Positions 14,101 to 25,328 of a stretch of 64,000 nt of DNA are shown here, one piece after another. Position numbers and translations under genes: made by a program. The notes beneath the pieces are model-generated. The model was not told the origin of the DNA and did no database searches. It saw only the letters and a list, made by a program, of their open reading frames with translations. The DNA comes from Liolophura sinensis (lineage: Eukaryota > Mollusca > Polyplacophora > Chitonida > Chitonidae): contig NC_088301.1 in the NCBI RefSeq assembly GCF_032854445.1, forward strand, positions 12,582,281-12,646,280. Direction: 5' to 3'. Each line of letters begins with the position of its first letter. The first letter of the stretch is position 1.

Positions 14101-17100
14101 AGCCGATGGCAGACGACGAGTTTAAAGTCGAAGAGGCGAACAAACGGCTGCATCATGCGTCCAGGAGGTGGTACCATTTGGTGGCGGGAGTGGGATGATA
14201 TGGGGTGGGATTTGTGGAGAGGAACGGACGTAGAACTGCCCTCTGAATGGTCGAAAGGCCCTAACTCCGTGAGCCATGAGTCTCCTGGACACGATCTGCC
14301 GACTGACCCGGTGACCTAAGGCATTGATTGACGATGACGTCACTGTCAGGAAGTGGTTCCTCAGGTGTAAGCTGCGCAGGTGCCCGCCTTCTCTGCGCGT
14401 AGTTACCCTGTCCGATGTCTGCCCTGCCTATATGTAACGTGGCATCAAGTTTAACAGTTACATGGCAGCAGCTTAATACAAATTCGTGTGGGCGTATATG
14501 ACGCTTGTTTTCCTACAATAATTTGGTATTAATTCGCTGAAAAGGCTGGTTAAATTTAACTCACGGAGTTGTAAAGTATCTTTTTGGCTGTCAGTTTTAT
14601 ATACATGCATTTTGAAAGTCTAGAAGCCTGCACTGTGTTAAGGGGCAAAAACCTGATGTGAAGTCACTGGTCATAATGTGGCCAGAAAAGCACTGTATAA
14701 TGTTTCAACAAATTTTACTTGCTGGCTGTCTCTTTAGTTCTACATATAAAAGCCTTCCAGCAATCTGCGGATGATCGTAGGTTTCCACCGGGCATTGTTC
14801 ATAATGCTGTACATCGTCGTATGAATATTCTTGGAATATTCTTAAGTACAGCGTAAATCAAAAAATAAATAAATAAATAAATAAATCTCATTGTTATTTG
14901 GTTTTTGCTGTACATTTCCCACACTTGTTATTATGTTTTGCAAGAATAGTACATTGGTATTTCTTTACAGCTTGCATTTACCAAGAGAAAACTGGAATGT
15001 CAAAGCCAAGATTACCCTCGTCATAATTGGTCACCTTCTGGTTTATGTCAATAGTGCTCTCAACCCTATAATATACAACTTTATGAGTGGTAAGTATCCC
15101 AGCATACAATTCTGCCGCCATCAATTTCAACATACAACAGCATATAAGTTTAAGTTTAATATATAGTTGAAAAGAGACACAGTGTTCACGTTTAAGGTAA
15201 CAAGGGACTAATATATATGTGCAGAAGGATCCAAACATTTTTGTACTTACATTTAAGTGAATTTATTCATGCGGGCCCACTTACACGAAAGCGTCCTTAG
15301 TTAAGTGCATTTAACTACTGTGGCAACCAACACTATAGGCGTTGCTTCATCATTGCAGTTACGAGCTGATACGTAATACATTCTGAAAGTTAGCGCCAGT
15401 GTCAGCATTTCTGTCTGTGCTGTGCTTCGCATATCCAGATGTTATTTTTTGACTCGCGCATGCACAGCTTTCCCACTGAGATCAACCTTCTTTCTGTAAC
15501 GACCTGTTTTGCGTTCTGGTCTCATCTATTGAATAAGCTGGTACAGTATGCTTCGTGAAAGTTGGCCTTAGTATCAGCATTTCGGTCTGCTGTGCACGGC
15601 ATTTTTTATGGACAGATCTTACGTTTTTTGACTCTTGCATATACAGTTTTGAAGATCTGTCTCCTTTCTTGTCACCGCTGATGAACCAGCTGTTACTACA
15701 TGTCTACATACCATTACTTTCCTCACCTTTGATGTTTTGTTATACACTATAAAGGGACATGGCACTTTTACTACTTTTGTCGCGTTAGTATTACGTGGAT
15801 GTGCTTCCGGTGTGATGGTTTGAATTACTTTCACTCATTCAGAACCTCGCGTGGCGCTAGTTGATATTTCTAATCCCCTCTCGTATTCTCCAACCGCGGT
15901 TTATTAAAAGAACTCTAGCGGCCACACCCTTCTTCTGTTTTTGACCGAACCACAGTTACTCTGGTCGCTGCTTGACTAGCAGGGTTGTGGATGCGACTTG
16001 ATGGTTTGTAGCGGTTATGTACAAGTGCTAGAAGTGTTACCAAGGCTATGGGTTTGGTCCGATATTTGCTCTCTGTTGGTATTGCTTTAATTGAACCATG
16101 ACTGGTGTAGTTGATACTTGCTATTCCCAGGGCTGTGGGTCTGTCTGATAGTTTGTATTCGCTCTTGTTGTCTTTGATTGATTTATTTCATTTAATTTAT
16201 TTGAGTGTGTTTTACTCAGACGTAATTATTTCGCCTGGGGAAGGAATGGTATTCGACCTTGCTTGCCTAACAAGCTTCTAATCACAGAATGGTCTAGAGG
16301 ATATACCAGGAAAGAAGAAAATAGAGAATTCCCTTCACCATAGACCAATTTTCCACCCGCTTTTCTGGTGGCTCAACAAAGTTTTCCGCGGTAAGACTAA
16401 TAAAATGGCCTTCACTTGTCAGACTGAAGTCATTTAGCAACGAAATACAAGGCGTGTAACTGACAAGCCTATTGTTATGCTGTCTCGGCACGACAGACGG
16501 GTGACAGTAAATTACTGACCTGTCACAGTGTTGCCAAGCTAGGCAGTTTAACGAATCCGAAATTTCCCACAATTGAGTGTGCCATATCTGTGGAAAACCA
16601 AGTTCGAGTTTTCAGCTGTTTCTTTCATTGTTGACAAAATTAAGACCTTTTGTTATGTCGTTGACTGTGATTTTACTTTTTTTCTAAAGTTTCAAGTCAG
16701 TAAGTCCAGGACGGACATGGACGAAATTTGTTGTCTAACACAAAATCCTCGAAATGTACTCCTGTGCGGGAATATCAAAACATCAAAAATTCTGAAAAGT
16801 CTTCCAAAGATGAGTCGAATGGTTTAGTTTGTTTGTTTTATCGGATGAAAAAATCCAGAAACATGTGAGGCTGGCATATTCGAAATGTCTTCCAGCAACG
16901 TGCGGATGGTTGTGGTTTCCTCTCGGGCTCTGCCCAGTTTCCTCCCACCATTGTGCAGTCCACCGTCGTACAAGTGAAATATTCTTGAGTACTCCGTAAA
17001 ACACCAATCAAGCAAATAAATAACATCCAAAGTGGCCAGGGGTGAGTCAGACAGTGGAGATTGAATTGTAGTTGTGAAATCCTGATTCGGCACCCAGAAT

Positions 17101-20100
17101 TATGCTCTCTGCAGTGGCTTAATGAGTACTACTTAGGCTTCTTCCTTTTCAGAATTAAGTATATCTTCTTGTTTACTCATCACAAAAGATTCATCACTTT
17201 TGAACCATTGTTTCAATGAATCAAGCAACCTCTTACACGAAATCTTTTTAACCCGATGTCTTGGGCGAGATGAACCATGCCACTTAATCTGTTTTGTCGT
17301 TAAGTTGAAGGTGTAAACAACTTGCAGCACCCGGTTTTATTTAGAATGAACCGTCACGTTACAAAATCGCGATATAATAAGATGATGATAAGTTCATTTT
17401 GTGCTCCTGAGTGAAGGTGATCAGCGCAGTCATAAAACTTGATAAATATCCTGTGGTGCATGTCTAATCAACTGGGAGAGGGAGGCTGCGTGGACTGGTA
17501 TTGAGAGGTTGTGAAGATAGTGTCACTACTATCTGTCGTGACTGTCCAATCAAAAGGAGGAGCTGCGTGGACTGATATTGAGAGATGGTGAAGATAGTGT
17601 CACTACTATCTGTCGTGACTGTCTAATCAAAACGAGGAGCTGCGTGGACTGATATTGACAGATTGTGAAAATAGTGTCACTACAATCTGTCGTGAAAAAG
17701 TATAGCGTGATCTCCTGGCGTGAATGCGTATTGAGGTTATGACCATAGTTATTGTCTGTATTAGCTTAGCAATGACAGGTCTCCAACGTCCTTTGGGCGA
17801 CAGGTAGGTTTCAACTGAAATTGTCACTTTACCCGTCGGTAGCTTGGATTCAGTTACGGCTCTTCCTGTGTATTCTTCTAATCTCGATCCCATCACAGAA
17901 AAGCGTGAGATATATAATCATAGCAGGAACACCAGAGTGCACCAAATGTCGTTCAAATACAGCTCGTTCCATTCCCTTTTCAGGTCATTTTCTAATCAGG
18001 GTGGATATTCGTTGTGAGGCGCCAGATTCTACCAAGAGAATGCACATGCGCTATGCCTTTTTTCCCTTTATAAGTGAAGTATTTCTGAGCAAGAAACCAA
18101 CCAGACTTGCCGGCGGTTTCACGATTCCCAAACAGACCTCATGAATGGGCAGGCTAAGCAAAGCTCACATTCCCAGTATGTTCATCGATATCGCCATTTC
18201 CGAATATTGCCGGTCATTGGCCCAAACTATGCAAAGATATTAAGAAATATAAAATAAAAAAATGATTTCTTTTGGGGGGGGGGGGGAGGGAATATCTTTA
18301 TTTTTCCTAAAACCATACTCTTTACTATATAGTATATGTACCTATTCATATATCCCTTAAACAATTGTAGCGAGAAAACTGCTGATCACAGCTTAACTTG
18401 GCTCAATCCCCACGAAAATAACATGTTTTGAGTTGCATTTCGGTATAAATTACAAATGTGTTAGCCTTCATGCATAGTTGCTTTAAAGACTCTTAAACTT
18501 ATGTAGCGAGAATAATTTTTTTATTACATCTCAAACCTAATAAATACACCGTTTCTAGAGAAAAGACAAAAACATTGCACGAAAAGAATGACCAACAAAA
18601 TTTTAATCAAAAACAGCAGGAATGGTTTGCAATAACAGAATATGACGGTAACTCTTAAAACAAATTCCACTTGTGTGTTGGATTTATTTGCTCCGGCTAG
18701 CTGAGAAAAACCTGGTCAAATGACTGGCTGACACGCGTCAATAAATGGATTAGCGTTCCACATTTAACGTTCATGCGTTTTTATGCTGTCAAGTTTCGAA
18801 CACACCGGATATTAATTAAAGGAAAAAGATAAAGGTGGGCTGTGTATAACAAATACACAAATGAAGCTTTTAGATATGGACAGTAATTTGAAATAAATTG
18901 CAGTATTGCTGATCTTCCATCATCAGCACTGCCAGAATGCTTGTTTACATTGATGTTTAAGGCCGCACTGAATTGTTTTAGTGTTCCAGTCATTCGGGAT
19001 TATGTAGCAGACTGACACAGTCTGAAGCATACTTTCTTATCGACAACTGATATGATAACATATTTTGATCACATAATATGATAACATATTTTGTTATCGA
19101 CAACTGATGTTTTAGCATGGTGTTGGTGCATGGTACACAATTTATATACTAAGTTCACTTAGTCGCCCAGAACATACCTTGCCTCTTTCCTACACCATTG
19201 AAAACTGTTGACTGCATTTCTTTGCTGCATGATTCCATCCCATTTTCGTACTTTATACACTTTCTTAGTTCTTTGGCGGTTTGTGTTATACGTCGTTTTT
19301 GGGAATTGGCCTTGTGATTATTGACATGGAACGTCCTTATTGGTTGACGTCTGGTATACGAATGTCTATTTCGGCGAAAAGATTCCCTTCTAATGTCATG
19401 ACGTTATGCTAATGAAATATTAAGTTATGACCATTCAAAGTGGAATAATATGTGCGAATTACATTCTTAATGATGCTACAAATTAAGGTACTAGTTTTGC
19501 TCTCAAACTTGAAAGTCTTGGCTCACGCCAGTCCTTACTTACAACATCTGTGACATTAAAGGGCATCTTTTTCCTTAAGAAAACAATTTGTCCATTGTCG
19601 TTGTGAAGGAATTATGCAACGCGCAGACCGTTCGTTGCGTTCTAATCAATGGCTTGCTTTACATTGTATTTTGCCTAAAAGCTTTGTTTTACTTCGTGTT
19701 TTCAGAGAAATTTAGAATGTCATTTCTTCAAACGTGTAAATGTTGCATCAGAAGAGGGAGTTCTCCGTCTGGTGAGTGTTTACCTGAGTAGTCAATTGTC
19801 CTGTTCATGACTACATGTACGAAAGACAACCAAATTATTGGAACTTAATAACTCATACCAATTTAGAGCATATACAATAGGGTCATCGCTGGCCTAGCGG
19901 TGGTTGCACCATGACCAGGCTGACTCGCTTGTGTTACGCAAAATCTGGGCGGCATTTGTGTTTGATTGTTGTTATTCTATCACCTCTTGAAAAGCCTAAC
20001 CCTACTTTTATTTCGTTTATATTCATCATTCTAAAACTGTGCCACAGGTAATGTTTGTCTCTTTTACAACTCACTATTTGTTTTGTTCGTTTTCAGAACA

Positions 20101-21219
20101 AATTAAATTGAGGTCATCAAAGTACGTATAGTTATTAATTGTTTTTGCCTTTTCTTGTCATGTGGACAAACAGGGACATTTGGCCTGTTTCAAAAGAATA
20201 TTTTCTAGAACAGCGGCTTTGATGAAAATGTCAGACAAAGTACTTCGATACTTCGTCAGTCTGAATTCGTATTGTGTTCCGCATGATGATTTTTGATAAA
20301 TTTGTTGCACTTATGTGGTAAGGTTTGCTTGGTATAATTTTACTTTTAAATGAGAGATGGTGGAGGAAGATACCAGATAGGAGCTGTGCCCGTCTGCCTG
20401 CTTATTTCGCCCCATGGCTTTCTCTCCGCCTGTCTGTTTGCTTACCTGTCCGCCTGTCTCTCTGTACATCTGTCCAATACCTGTCTGTCCGCCTGTCTGT
20501 ATGCCTATCTGTCCGTCTGTCAGTCTGCCTATATGTGCACATGTCTACCTGCCCATCCGACTCTCTACCTGTCTGTCAACATGTCTGTCTCTCTGGTTAT
20601 CTATCCACATCTCTGCCACTCCACCTGTCTGTCCGCCTGTCTGGCAACATAGCTGTATGTGGATCTGTCGCCTGTTTGCCTGCTTGCTTTTCTGTCTCTA
20701 CGCCTGTCTGTTCACGTCTGTATGGACTAAAATAACAATATCCGTTTTTTCTTGTCATCACTGTACTAGTAATTCTAATTGTTACGAGGACGTGCACATA
20801 GCGTCACTTTTATCAAACGACATCTGAAGTTTTACGATTAAGACGAAAACTTTTGGCTAAAATGTATTCCACAAGTATCAATTATTTCTCCCAGGTAGGT
20901 TTTACCAACCAAATACGTTAAAAACAAAGAATAAATGTTATAAGAGTCCTAGGAATTAAACATTGATAAACACAGGTTCGAGATCTGATTACTTGCTTTA
21001 CAAAACAACTTTAAGGTAAAGTACATTAACTTACATTTTCCATTTCCTTTGTAGCTAAATGCTTTCAATCGTAGTAAAAGGATAGTTTAACTTGATGTGA
21101 TCTGATGTTTAAATACCTATGTGTTCATAATCTTTATTTAACGTTTCTTTATTTCTTTGTTTACAGAAATAGTCAGAGCTATCAGGATGAGACTAAAGTT
21201 TCTGAAATATGATAACTGA
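10777..21219 (+). CDS. Neuropeptide GPCR, rhodopsin class, orexin/allatotropin-receptor-like (3' part, TM3 to C-terminus)
   Basis: Exons 10777-11137, 12237-12369, 14971-15089, 19706-19771 and 21167-21219 join in frame (phases 0-1-2-1-1) into a 243-residue tail of a seven-helix receptor. Visible landmarks: TM3 end SISIERLYAVCDPLKF (E-R-L in place of D-R-Y), TM4, an extracellular loop 2 with NIT, NCT and NHS N-glycosylation sequons and a cysteine, TM5, QRRKIAKM before TM6, TM7 with NPIIY, and an 8th helix followed by CKCC, a likely palmitoylation site. TM6 reads CFSV where CWxP is usual, so the proline is absent. The ERxYAxCxPLKF and HxLVYxNSALNPIIYNFMS patterns fit orexin/allatotropin-type peptide receptors; the ligand is not determinable. 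TM1-TM2 exons and the start codon are not found. Introns carry a Tc1 relic, SINEs and tandem repeats. Confidence 0.85.
12237..12369 (+). CDS. GPCR exon b (loop 3 and TM6)
   Basis: Acceptor tttcag at 12231-12236 and donor gtaagt at 12370. The first two bases complete the split codon to Glu. It encodes a Gly/Gln-rich loop end, then RRKIAKM and a hydrophobic TM6 containing FFCCFSVHH. Confidence 0.85.
13568..13702 (+). mobile_element. SINE family A, diverged internal/3' copy
   Basis: Plus-oriented copy in the GPCR intron. It keeps ctttctcttcggccgtaag, caccataatgctg and the ending tatggcgtaaaac, with internal deletions and a short ataaataaata tail. Confidence 0.6.
13985..14234 (+). pseudogene. 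Tc1/mariner-type transposase remnant
   Basis: The plus-strand frame gives TAEHRRQRLRWAR, then VVFTDESRF (the first catalytic aspartate block of Tc1 DDE transposases), an ADGRRRV segment, VQEVVPFGGGSGMIWGG and a stop. A stop at about 14124-14126 interrupts the frame where Tc1 proteins normally carry a tryptophan. The catalytic C-terminal part and the N-terminal DNA-binding domain are not recognisable. It is a dead fragment inside a GPCR intron, and no terminal inverted repeats were found. Confidence 0.85.
14752..14886 (+). mobile_element. SINE family A, 3' half
   Basis: Plus copy from the ccagcaatctgcggatg block to the (aaat)n tail, diverged (aagtacagcgtaaatc). It lies 84 bp upstream of the GPCR TM7 exon. 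Confidence 0.75.
14971..15089 (+). CDS. GPCR exon c (extracellular loop 3 and TM7)
   Basis: Acceptor ttctttacag ends at 14970; donor gtaagt starts at 15090. It encodes loop 3, then TM7 with LVYVNSALNPIIYNFMS, including the conserved NPxxY. Confidence 0.9.
16868..17022 (+). mobile_element. SINE family A, 3' half
   Basis: Plus copy covering the ccagcaacgtgcggatgg block through gtactccgtaaaacacc and an aaataaataa tail, in GPCR intron c-d. Confidence 0.8.
17458..17700 (+). repeat. 77-bp tandem repeat, about 3 copies
   Basis: The marker gctgcgtggact recurs at 17485, 17562 and 17639, exactly 77 bp apart. Copies are well conserved, including gatagtgtcactac and atctgtcgtga. Intronic, no coding sense. 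Confidence 0.85.
18160..18250 (-). repeat. Decayed copy of the coding-like segment at 25.5 kb
   Basis: Over about 80 bp this matches 25495-25575 in the same orientation, sharing atgttcatcgat, atttccgaatatt and ttattaagaaat. The matching frame is broken here. It suggests a dispersed element or duplicated gene fragment. Confidence 0.5.
19185..19395 (+). repeat. Dispersed repeat D2, copy 1
   Basis: About 180 bp similar to 63345-63525, both read on the plus strand. Shared blocks include tgaaaactgttgactgc, ttttcgtactttata, gtagttctttgg-like, cgtcgtttttgg and ggaacgtcctta. It sits in the last large intron of the GPCR; the other copy lies just past the 3' end of the GPCR paralogue. Confidence 0.65.
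19706..19771 (+). CDS. GPCR exon d (helix 8 and CKCC)
   Basis: Acceptor gttttcag ends at 19705; donor gtgagt starts at 19772. It continues TM7 as EKFRMSFLQTCKCCIRRGSS, a typical amphipathic helix 8 followed by a cysteine cluster likely to be palmitoylated. Confidence 0.85.
20097..20131 (+). CDS. Possible alternative terminal GPCR exon
   Basis: After gttttcag at 20089-20096 the frame continues from exon d as EQIKLRSSKYV then TAG. Phase and acceptor are acceptable, so it could give a different C-terminus. It lacks the paralogue conservation seen for the exon at 21167. Confidence 0.35.
20388..20715 (+). repeat. Pyrimidine-rich ctgtctgtc minisatellite
   Basis: Degenerate repeats of ctgtctgtccgcctgtctg over about 330 bp, strongly pyrimidine-biased on the plus strand, inside the last GPCR intron. 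The Cys/Leu/Ser-rich frames open through it are repeat artefacts. Confidence 0.85.
21167..21219 (+). CDS. GPCR terminal exon e
   Basis: Acceptor gtttacag ends at 21166. The frame from exon d continues as EIVRAIRMRLKFLKYDN and stops at 21217-21219. An exon of identical length (53 bp) and phase, encoding EIVQAVRMRLKLPACED, lies on the minus strand at 63678-63730. This conservation supports it as the genuine last exon. Confidence 0.8.
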
Positions 21220-21400
21220 CGGAAAGAATGTCCTTCAATCGTCCAAAGATATCCAAATGATGACCGCGTGCATAACGCGATCAAATGACTCGAGATAAAA
21301 ACTAGTGACAAAATGACGGAATCTGAGAACACCTAAGATGCATCGTTTGTGAAGGGATGTTCGTTTCCGGATTCAGAAAGAAAAAAAACTAGTTCGTTTT
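21220..21400 (+). other. GPCR 3' untranslated region, conserved with paralogue
   Basis: Downstream of the stop, about 180 bp stay alignable with the reverse complement of 63515-63677, sharing tcaaatgactcgaga, gtgacaaa and agggatgttc. It is probably transcribed 3' UTR retained since the duplication. Confidence 0.6.
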
Positions 21401-22017
21401 AATGCACACTCTGGACTACATATGAAAATTCAGCTTGATTCGAAAGTTTGTTTGAACCAAGTGTCCTCTAGGAAGACCCTTGTGCTAACAGCTCGGGTGT
21501 TCTTCATACTCATATATGATGTTCTAGTTCATGTGCTGCACGCTAAGCATGTCCTTCTCAAAAACAAACAAAAAAAAATGTTCTCTTACTGGAATTAAGA
21601 GCTCGTCATTCATTTGTTCCATCGCTATTATCATACTTTAACCCACTTCATTCATAAAAGGGCATATTCAATCTTTTGGTCACACCAGTTCGCTGTCCTT
21701 TTGTTCAGTACACTGGCGTTACATTTGTTTCGTACGATCCTTGTGCAGTGAAGTAAAACTTGAAATAGTGTCCCTTTGTTCTGTCTACGTGTACGAGAGC
21801 TTCAGTAGATGTTCAAACGACACACTCTGCATACATGAACCATACTCCTTACAGCGCATGCGTCGGTCTCCACCTTTTCTTTACTTGACTGCCACCACTA
21901 ATAAATTTATGTGCAGAAATCTTGAACAACGCCGAGCTCATTGAGGTCACGGTGATTGAGGCATGAAATAATGTCAGAAAACACAAACAATATGTCTCAA
22001 CCTTTGACTCCATGTAA
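21401..22017. other. Spacer with nothing recognised
   Basis: No exon, RNA gene or repeat was recognised. Short reading frames at 21741-22073 lack splice or family support. Confidence 0.4.
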
Positions 22018-22366
22018 GACCGGCCCCGATAGCACAATCGGTAGAGCGTCCGCTTCGGGAGCCGTGGATCCATGATCAGTCACTGGGTCACACTAAGACC
22101 TTATATCTTGTTGTAAGTTGTAACTTACTGGCTTGACGTGCAGCATGAAGGTAATAGTGCAACGACTGGCTGACTCGTATCAGTATATTGGCTCGGGCGG
22201 TGCGGCTTACTTTACCTTTGGTAAGGCGTCTCAATAAAGCAGCACTAGATAAAAGAGCGGTGGATATCCGTCCTGCATCAAGAAGGCACAATACATGCAC
22301 TCTAAGAATTCCTTCGTCGTCATATGACTGAAGTACGACGTTAAATCCAAGCGCTCACTCACTGAC
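22018..22366 (+). mobile_element. SINE family B, near full length
   Basis: The tRNA-like head gatagcacaatcggtagagc (A-box region) is followed by a body with ggctcgggcggtgcggctta and the 3' end catatgactgaagtacgacg, finishing in a cactcactga-type tail. Flanking catgtaaga and catgtaaaa may be the target-site duplication. Other copies are at 33674-34040 and 53143-53488. Confidence 0.85.
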
Positions 22367-23273
22367 TTACTAAAGCATGTAAAACATGATTCTAACCAAG
22401 ACCTAATACAATTTTATTAATGAATGTTGATTATATTGTTCTGCGGGAGGACACGCGTGATGTGGTTAAGTCTAAACAAGCCTACGCGCTCCAAAGGTCC
22501 AGCTTGAGGCAGTGATGTAAAGGGAGAGGCAGACAGCGACGCATACGCTGTAAGGAGTATGTGCGTGAACATGTATTACATGCGGAAATATAACGTCAAG
22601 TTTGAGGACTTTAAGTCTACTGAAAAAAGCACGATGTACTTATACTTAACTTTTGTACTGATACATTATTACATAATTATGTATGCGACTTATAGATTTT
22701 AAAGACCTTATAATTCTAGTAGAGTCACGTTCATTGTGGATGTGTGTTAAAACCACCATGCTTTTGACCAGTTCCTAGGCTTCAATTGACCTAAATATCA
22801 AAGAAGGGAACTAGTCTTAGCTCTGCTAACTCAATGGCTCACCTGATTTCTGCAGTTTACAACACAAATATCTGATACCTTCGGTTTACACCTAGTTTAG
22901 GACACCTAATTACAATGTTTAATATGAATGAAAGTAGTAATAGCATTTAGTGTATTTTCGTCATCGTTATACGCTTTTGGTGTACCCTCCTTCAGCTTTG
23001 AAAAAATAACTATTTCGTACAGTCTTTTGCAACGATACATTCATTATACATCCATGTATGATAAATTGCTGGTATTATACTTTTATTGTTTTGGGGTTAC
23101 TGATGTTACAAGTGGTAAAATGGGCCAAAGTCTTAGATCAAAGAATTTATTGTGATATTTTTGTTAATGTTGTTGTTGATGTGATTACAATGACACTGCT
23201 ATTGCTCTTTATTGACCTTCATCAGACAAACGTCAATAAGCGCCTAATACCATGGATAAATGGCGAAAGCTTG
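22367..23273. other. AT-rich spacer with nothing recognised
   Basis: Short hydrophobic frames at 22928-23291 have no splice sites or motif support. No structured RNA was seen. Confidence 0.4.
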
Positions 23274-23420
23274 ATTTATTTATTTATTTGATTGGTGTTT
23301 TATGCCGTACTCAAGAATATTTCACTTATACGACGGCGGCCAGCATTATGGTGGGAGGAAACCGGGCAGAGCCCAGGGGAAACCCACGACCATCCGCAGG
23401 CTGCTGTCAGACCCTCACGA
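23274..23420 (-). mobile_element. SINE family A, 3' half
   Basis: Minus copy starting (plus view) at the tttattt tail, with well-preserved gattggtgttttatgccgta, acgacggcggccagc and gaccatccgcaggctg blocks, then ending abruptly. It is one of the less diverged copies. Confidence 0.85.
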
Positions 23421-24576
23421 ATGCTTAAAACTAGCGAAAAGTTGTGCAGAATGGCCTGATCATATGAAAACTGTACACGAAAGGATTAATATTTTGAAGT
23501 ATAATTCTTCCCAGTGAAAGATGCAAGTTTCAGCCTACAACACTTTATGTCGCTTTAATCCCACAATAACCTGCATGGGTTCCAAATCGCTGTTATCTCA
23601 CAATGAAGTTATTGCCTGAGTGTCCACGTATTTATTATCTCACAATGACCTCTGTCAGCTCGTGACAATGAGATCGCAGGTTCCAGTCGACATGGTGGTG
23701 GTCATTTTGGCAATGTGTGATCAGTGTGCTGCTTGAACCTTCTTATAGAAGTGAAATTATCATTTCACCTATATCATTTTGCATAAAGAAAACAAGAAAT
23801 AAAGAACACAGAGCTGCGTGTTGCTAGCATCCAAGCTGAGCGTATTTATATGATGACTGCTCTTGGCGAATCCTTACAAAGCATAAGGTTTCAGATTTAT
23901 GCTTGTTTATTATATAGTTTCATTGTTCAGAAATATCTGCGTCCCTTACTCGTGATATATTACGTTACTATAACATCAATACTGAAAGGCCAAAGGGAGC
24001 CCCAATGGAACTTGCTACATTGCAGTGTATAAGTATAAAATATGATTTTCATGAAGTTTTGGGAAGCGGGAAAATGTATTTTGCACATGGAAACAGTACT
24101 TAGTCCATTGTTACCACGTCATCTAAATGAGTACAGCCATTAAATAACAGGGATATCTAGATACTGGAAATCAGTTGCATACCTAATGTTCTAAGCAAGG
24201 GATTCTATATTATATGCAGTTGAATTTCCTGTGAAGAGGCAAGGTGGCTGAAATATGACTCTGGATCGATTCATCCCGTGCTTTTATACGATTAAATGTT
24301 AAATTTAATGAGTAATAAATTCATAGTGTCATGCAATGTTCAGAATAAAGCTGAAAACGCTGCTATTGTGATGTGTTAAAGATTTACTTTTAAAGCTTAC
24401 AAGAGTATACGTGTATAGTGATGTCTTGACGGAAGTTGATTTTAAAAGGAAGAATGTGTTACGATGCAACAAATGTCAGTATAATCATTTGTAAGTATTG
24501 TTTTTTTTGGTAAATAAAGCAAAAAAATATCCGAGTACTTCATCAAATCTTGTTCGTTTATAGTCCAGATTTGTTT
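23421..24576. other. Spacer with nothing recognised
   Basis: No gene or clear repeat. A short local duplication of the phrase tctcacaatga occurs near 23600-23645. Confidence 0.4.
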
Positions 24577-24665
24577 GCAGTATGTTAACCATGTGAACAT
24601 ACTGTATGTTAACCATGTGAACATACTGTATGTTAACCATGTGAACATACTGTATGTTAACCATA
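24577..24665. repeat. 24-bp near-palindromic tandem repeat, about 3.5 copies
   Basis: The unit tatgttaaccatgtgaacat plus actg repeats almost perfectly. Because tatgtt and aacata are complementary, each unit can fold into a short hairpin. Confidence 0.85.
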
Positions 24666-24889
24666 CTCTTCATTATTTAATCACAGTAATAGAAAGGTAT
24701 TTTGCTGGGGTATGAGCTACGAACACGTTACGTGTATGTGTGTTATAAATTAAGCGATCAAAAAAAAACAAAAAAAAAAACAAGGGGTGAGACGACGCAG
24801 TGAATGATGCCACAAACTACATGTACACGGACAACACACATATGTGTGTCTTACAAATTTCGAACATTAGTTCTTTCATGAATTAATAA

Positions 24890-25050
24890 ATATTTTATGC
24901 CATTTGATTCGTGATTAACCTAACTCTCAAGATTTTTTCACTTTTACAATGGCGGTCAGTTTTGTGAGTGCAAGAACCAGATTGTCCTGCGTAAACTACC
25001 GATCTTTGGTAAGTCACTGAGCAATCCTACGTGCGACGTACATATATACA
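24890..25050 (-). mobile_element. Diverged SINE, family C
   Basis: It has the overall layout of family A reversed (tattttatgccattt, ctcaagattttttcac, acaatggcggtcag) but a different core (gtaaactaccgatctttgg). Similar segments are at 45800-45930 and 46170-46260. It looks like a related but separate SINE family. Confidence 0.5.
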
Positions 25051-25080
25051 CACTTATCTTGGTGATAGTGAAACTGGTCT

Positions 25081-25296
25081 TCAATGAATGTTAGACTGTG
25101 CCTGCGGCCAAACCAGCGTCGTGGATCGCGTAATATCACCAAGGCCCCACGTGCAATGATTGCAATGACACTTCCCAAAGAAGAAAAATGAACTGATCTG
25201 CGGATCTCTTCTTTTCAAGTTTCGGGTCCTAATCCAGCCTTCCTTTATGGTTTCTTGTAGTCGCGATAAGGCACCTTTAATGGTCTGATCCAACAA
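25081..25296 (-). CDS. Unknown coding-like frame (low)
   Basis: A minus-strand frame of about 70 residues (contains KGALSRLQETIKEG and CHCNHCTW) lies directly downstream of the better candidate at 25329-25600. Both may be parts of one unknown element or gene, but no splice junction joining them could be chosen. The family is not recognised. Confidence 0.25.
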   Translation of the reverse strand: MLDQTIKGALSRLQETIKEGWIRTRNLKRRDPQISSFFFFGKCHCNHCTWGLGDITRSTTLVWPQAQSNIH

Positions 25297-25328
25297 TGAT
25301 CATAACATAAAAGGTTTTGGCGAGGTTT

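Noticed and set aside
16294-16572. 92-codon minus frame
   Set aside because: Lies in a GPCR intron, no recognisable motif and no splice partner; coding signal too weak to report.
20325-20827. Overlapping frames of about 100-137 codons rich in Cys, Leu, Ser and Pro
   Set aside because: All run through the ctgtctgtc minisatellite in a GPCR intron.
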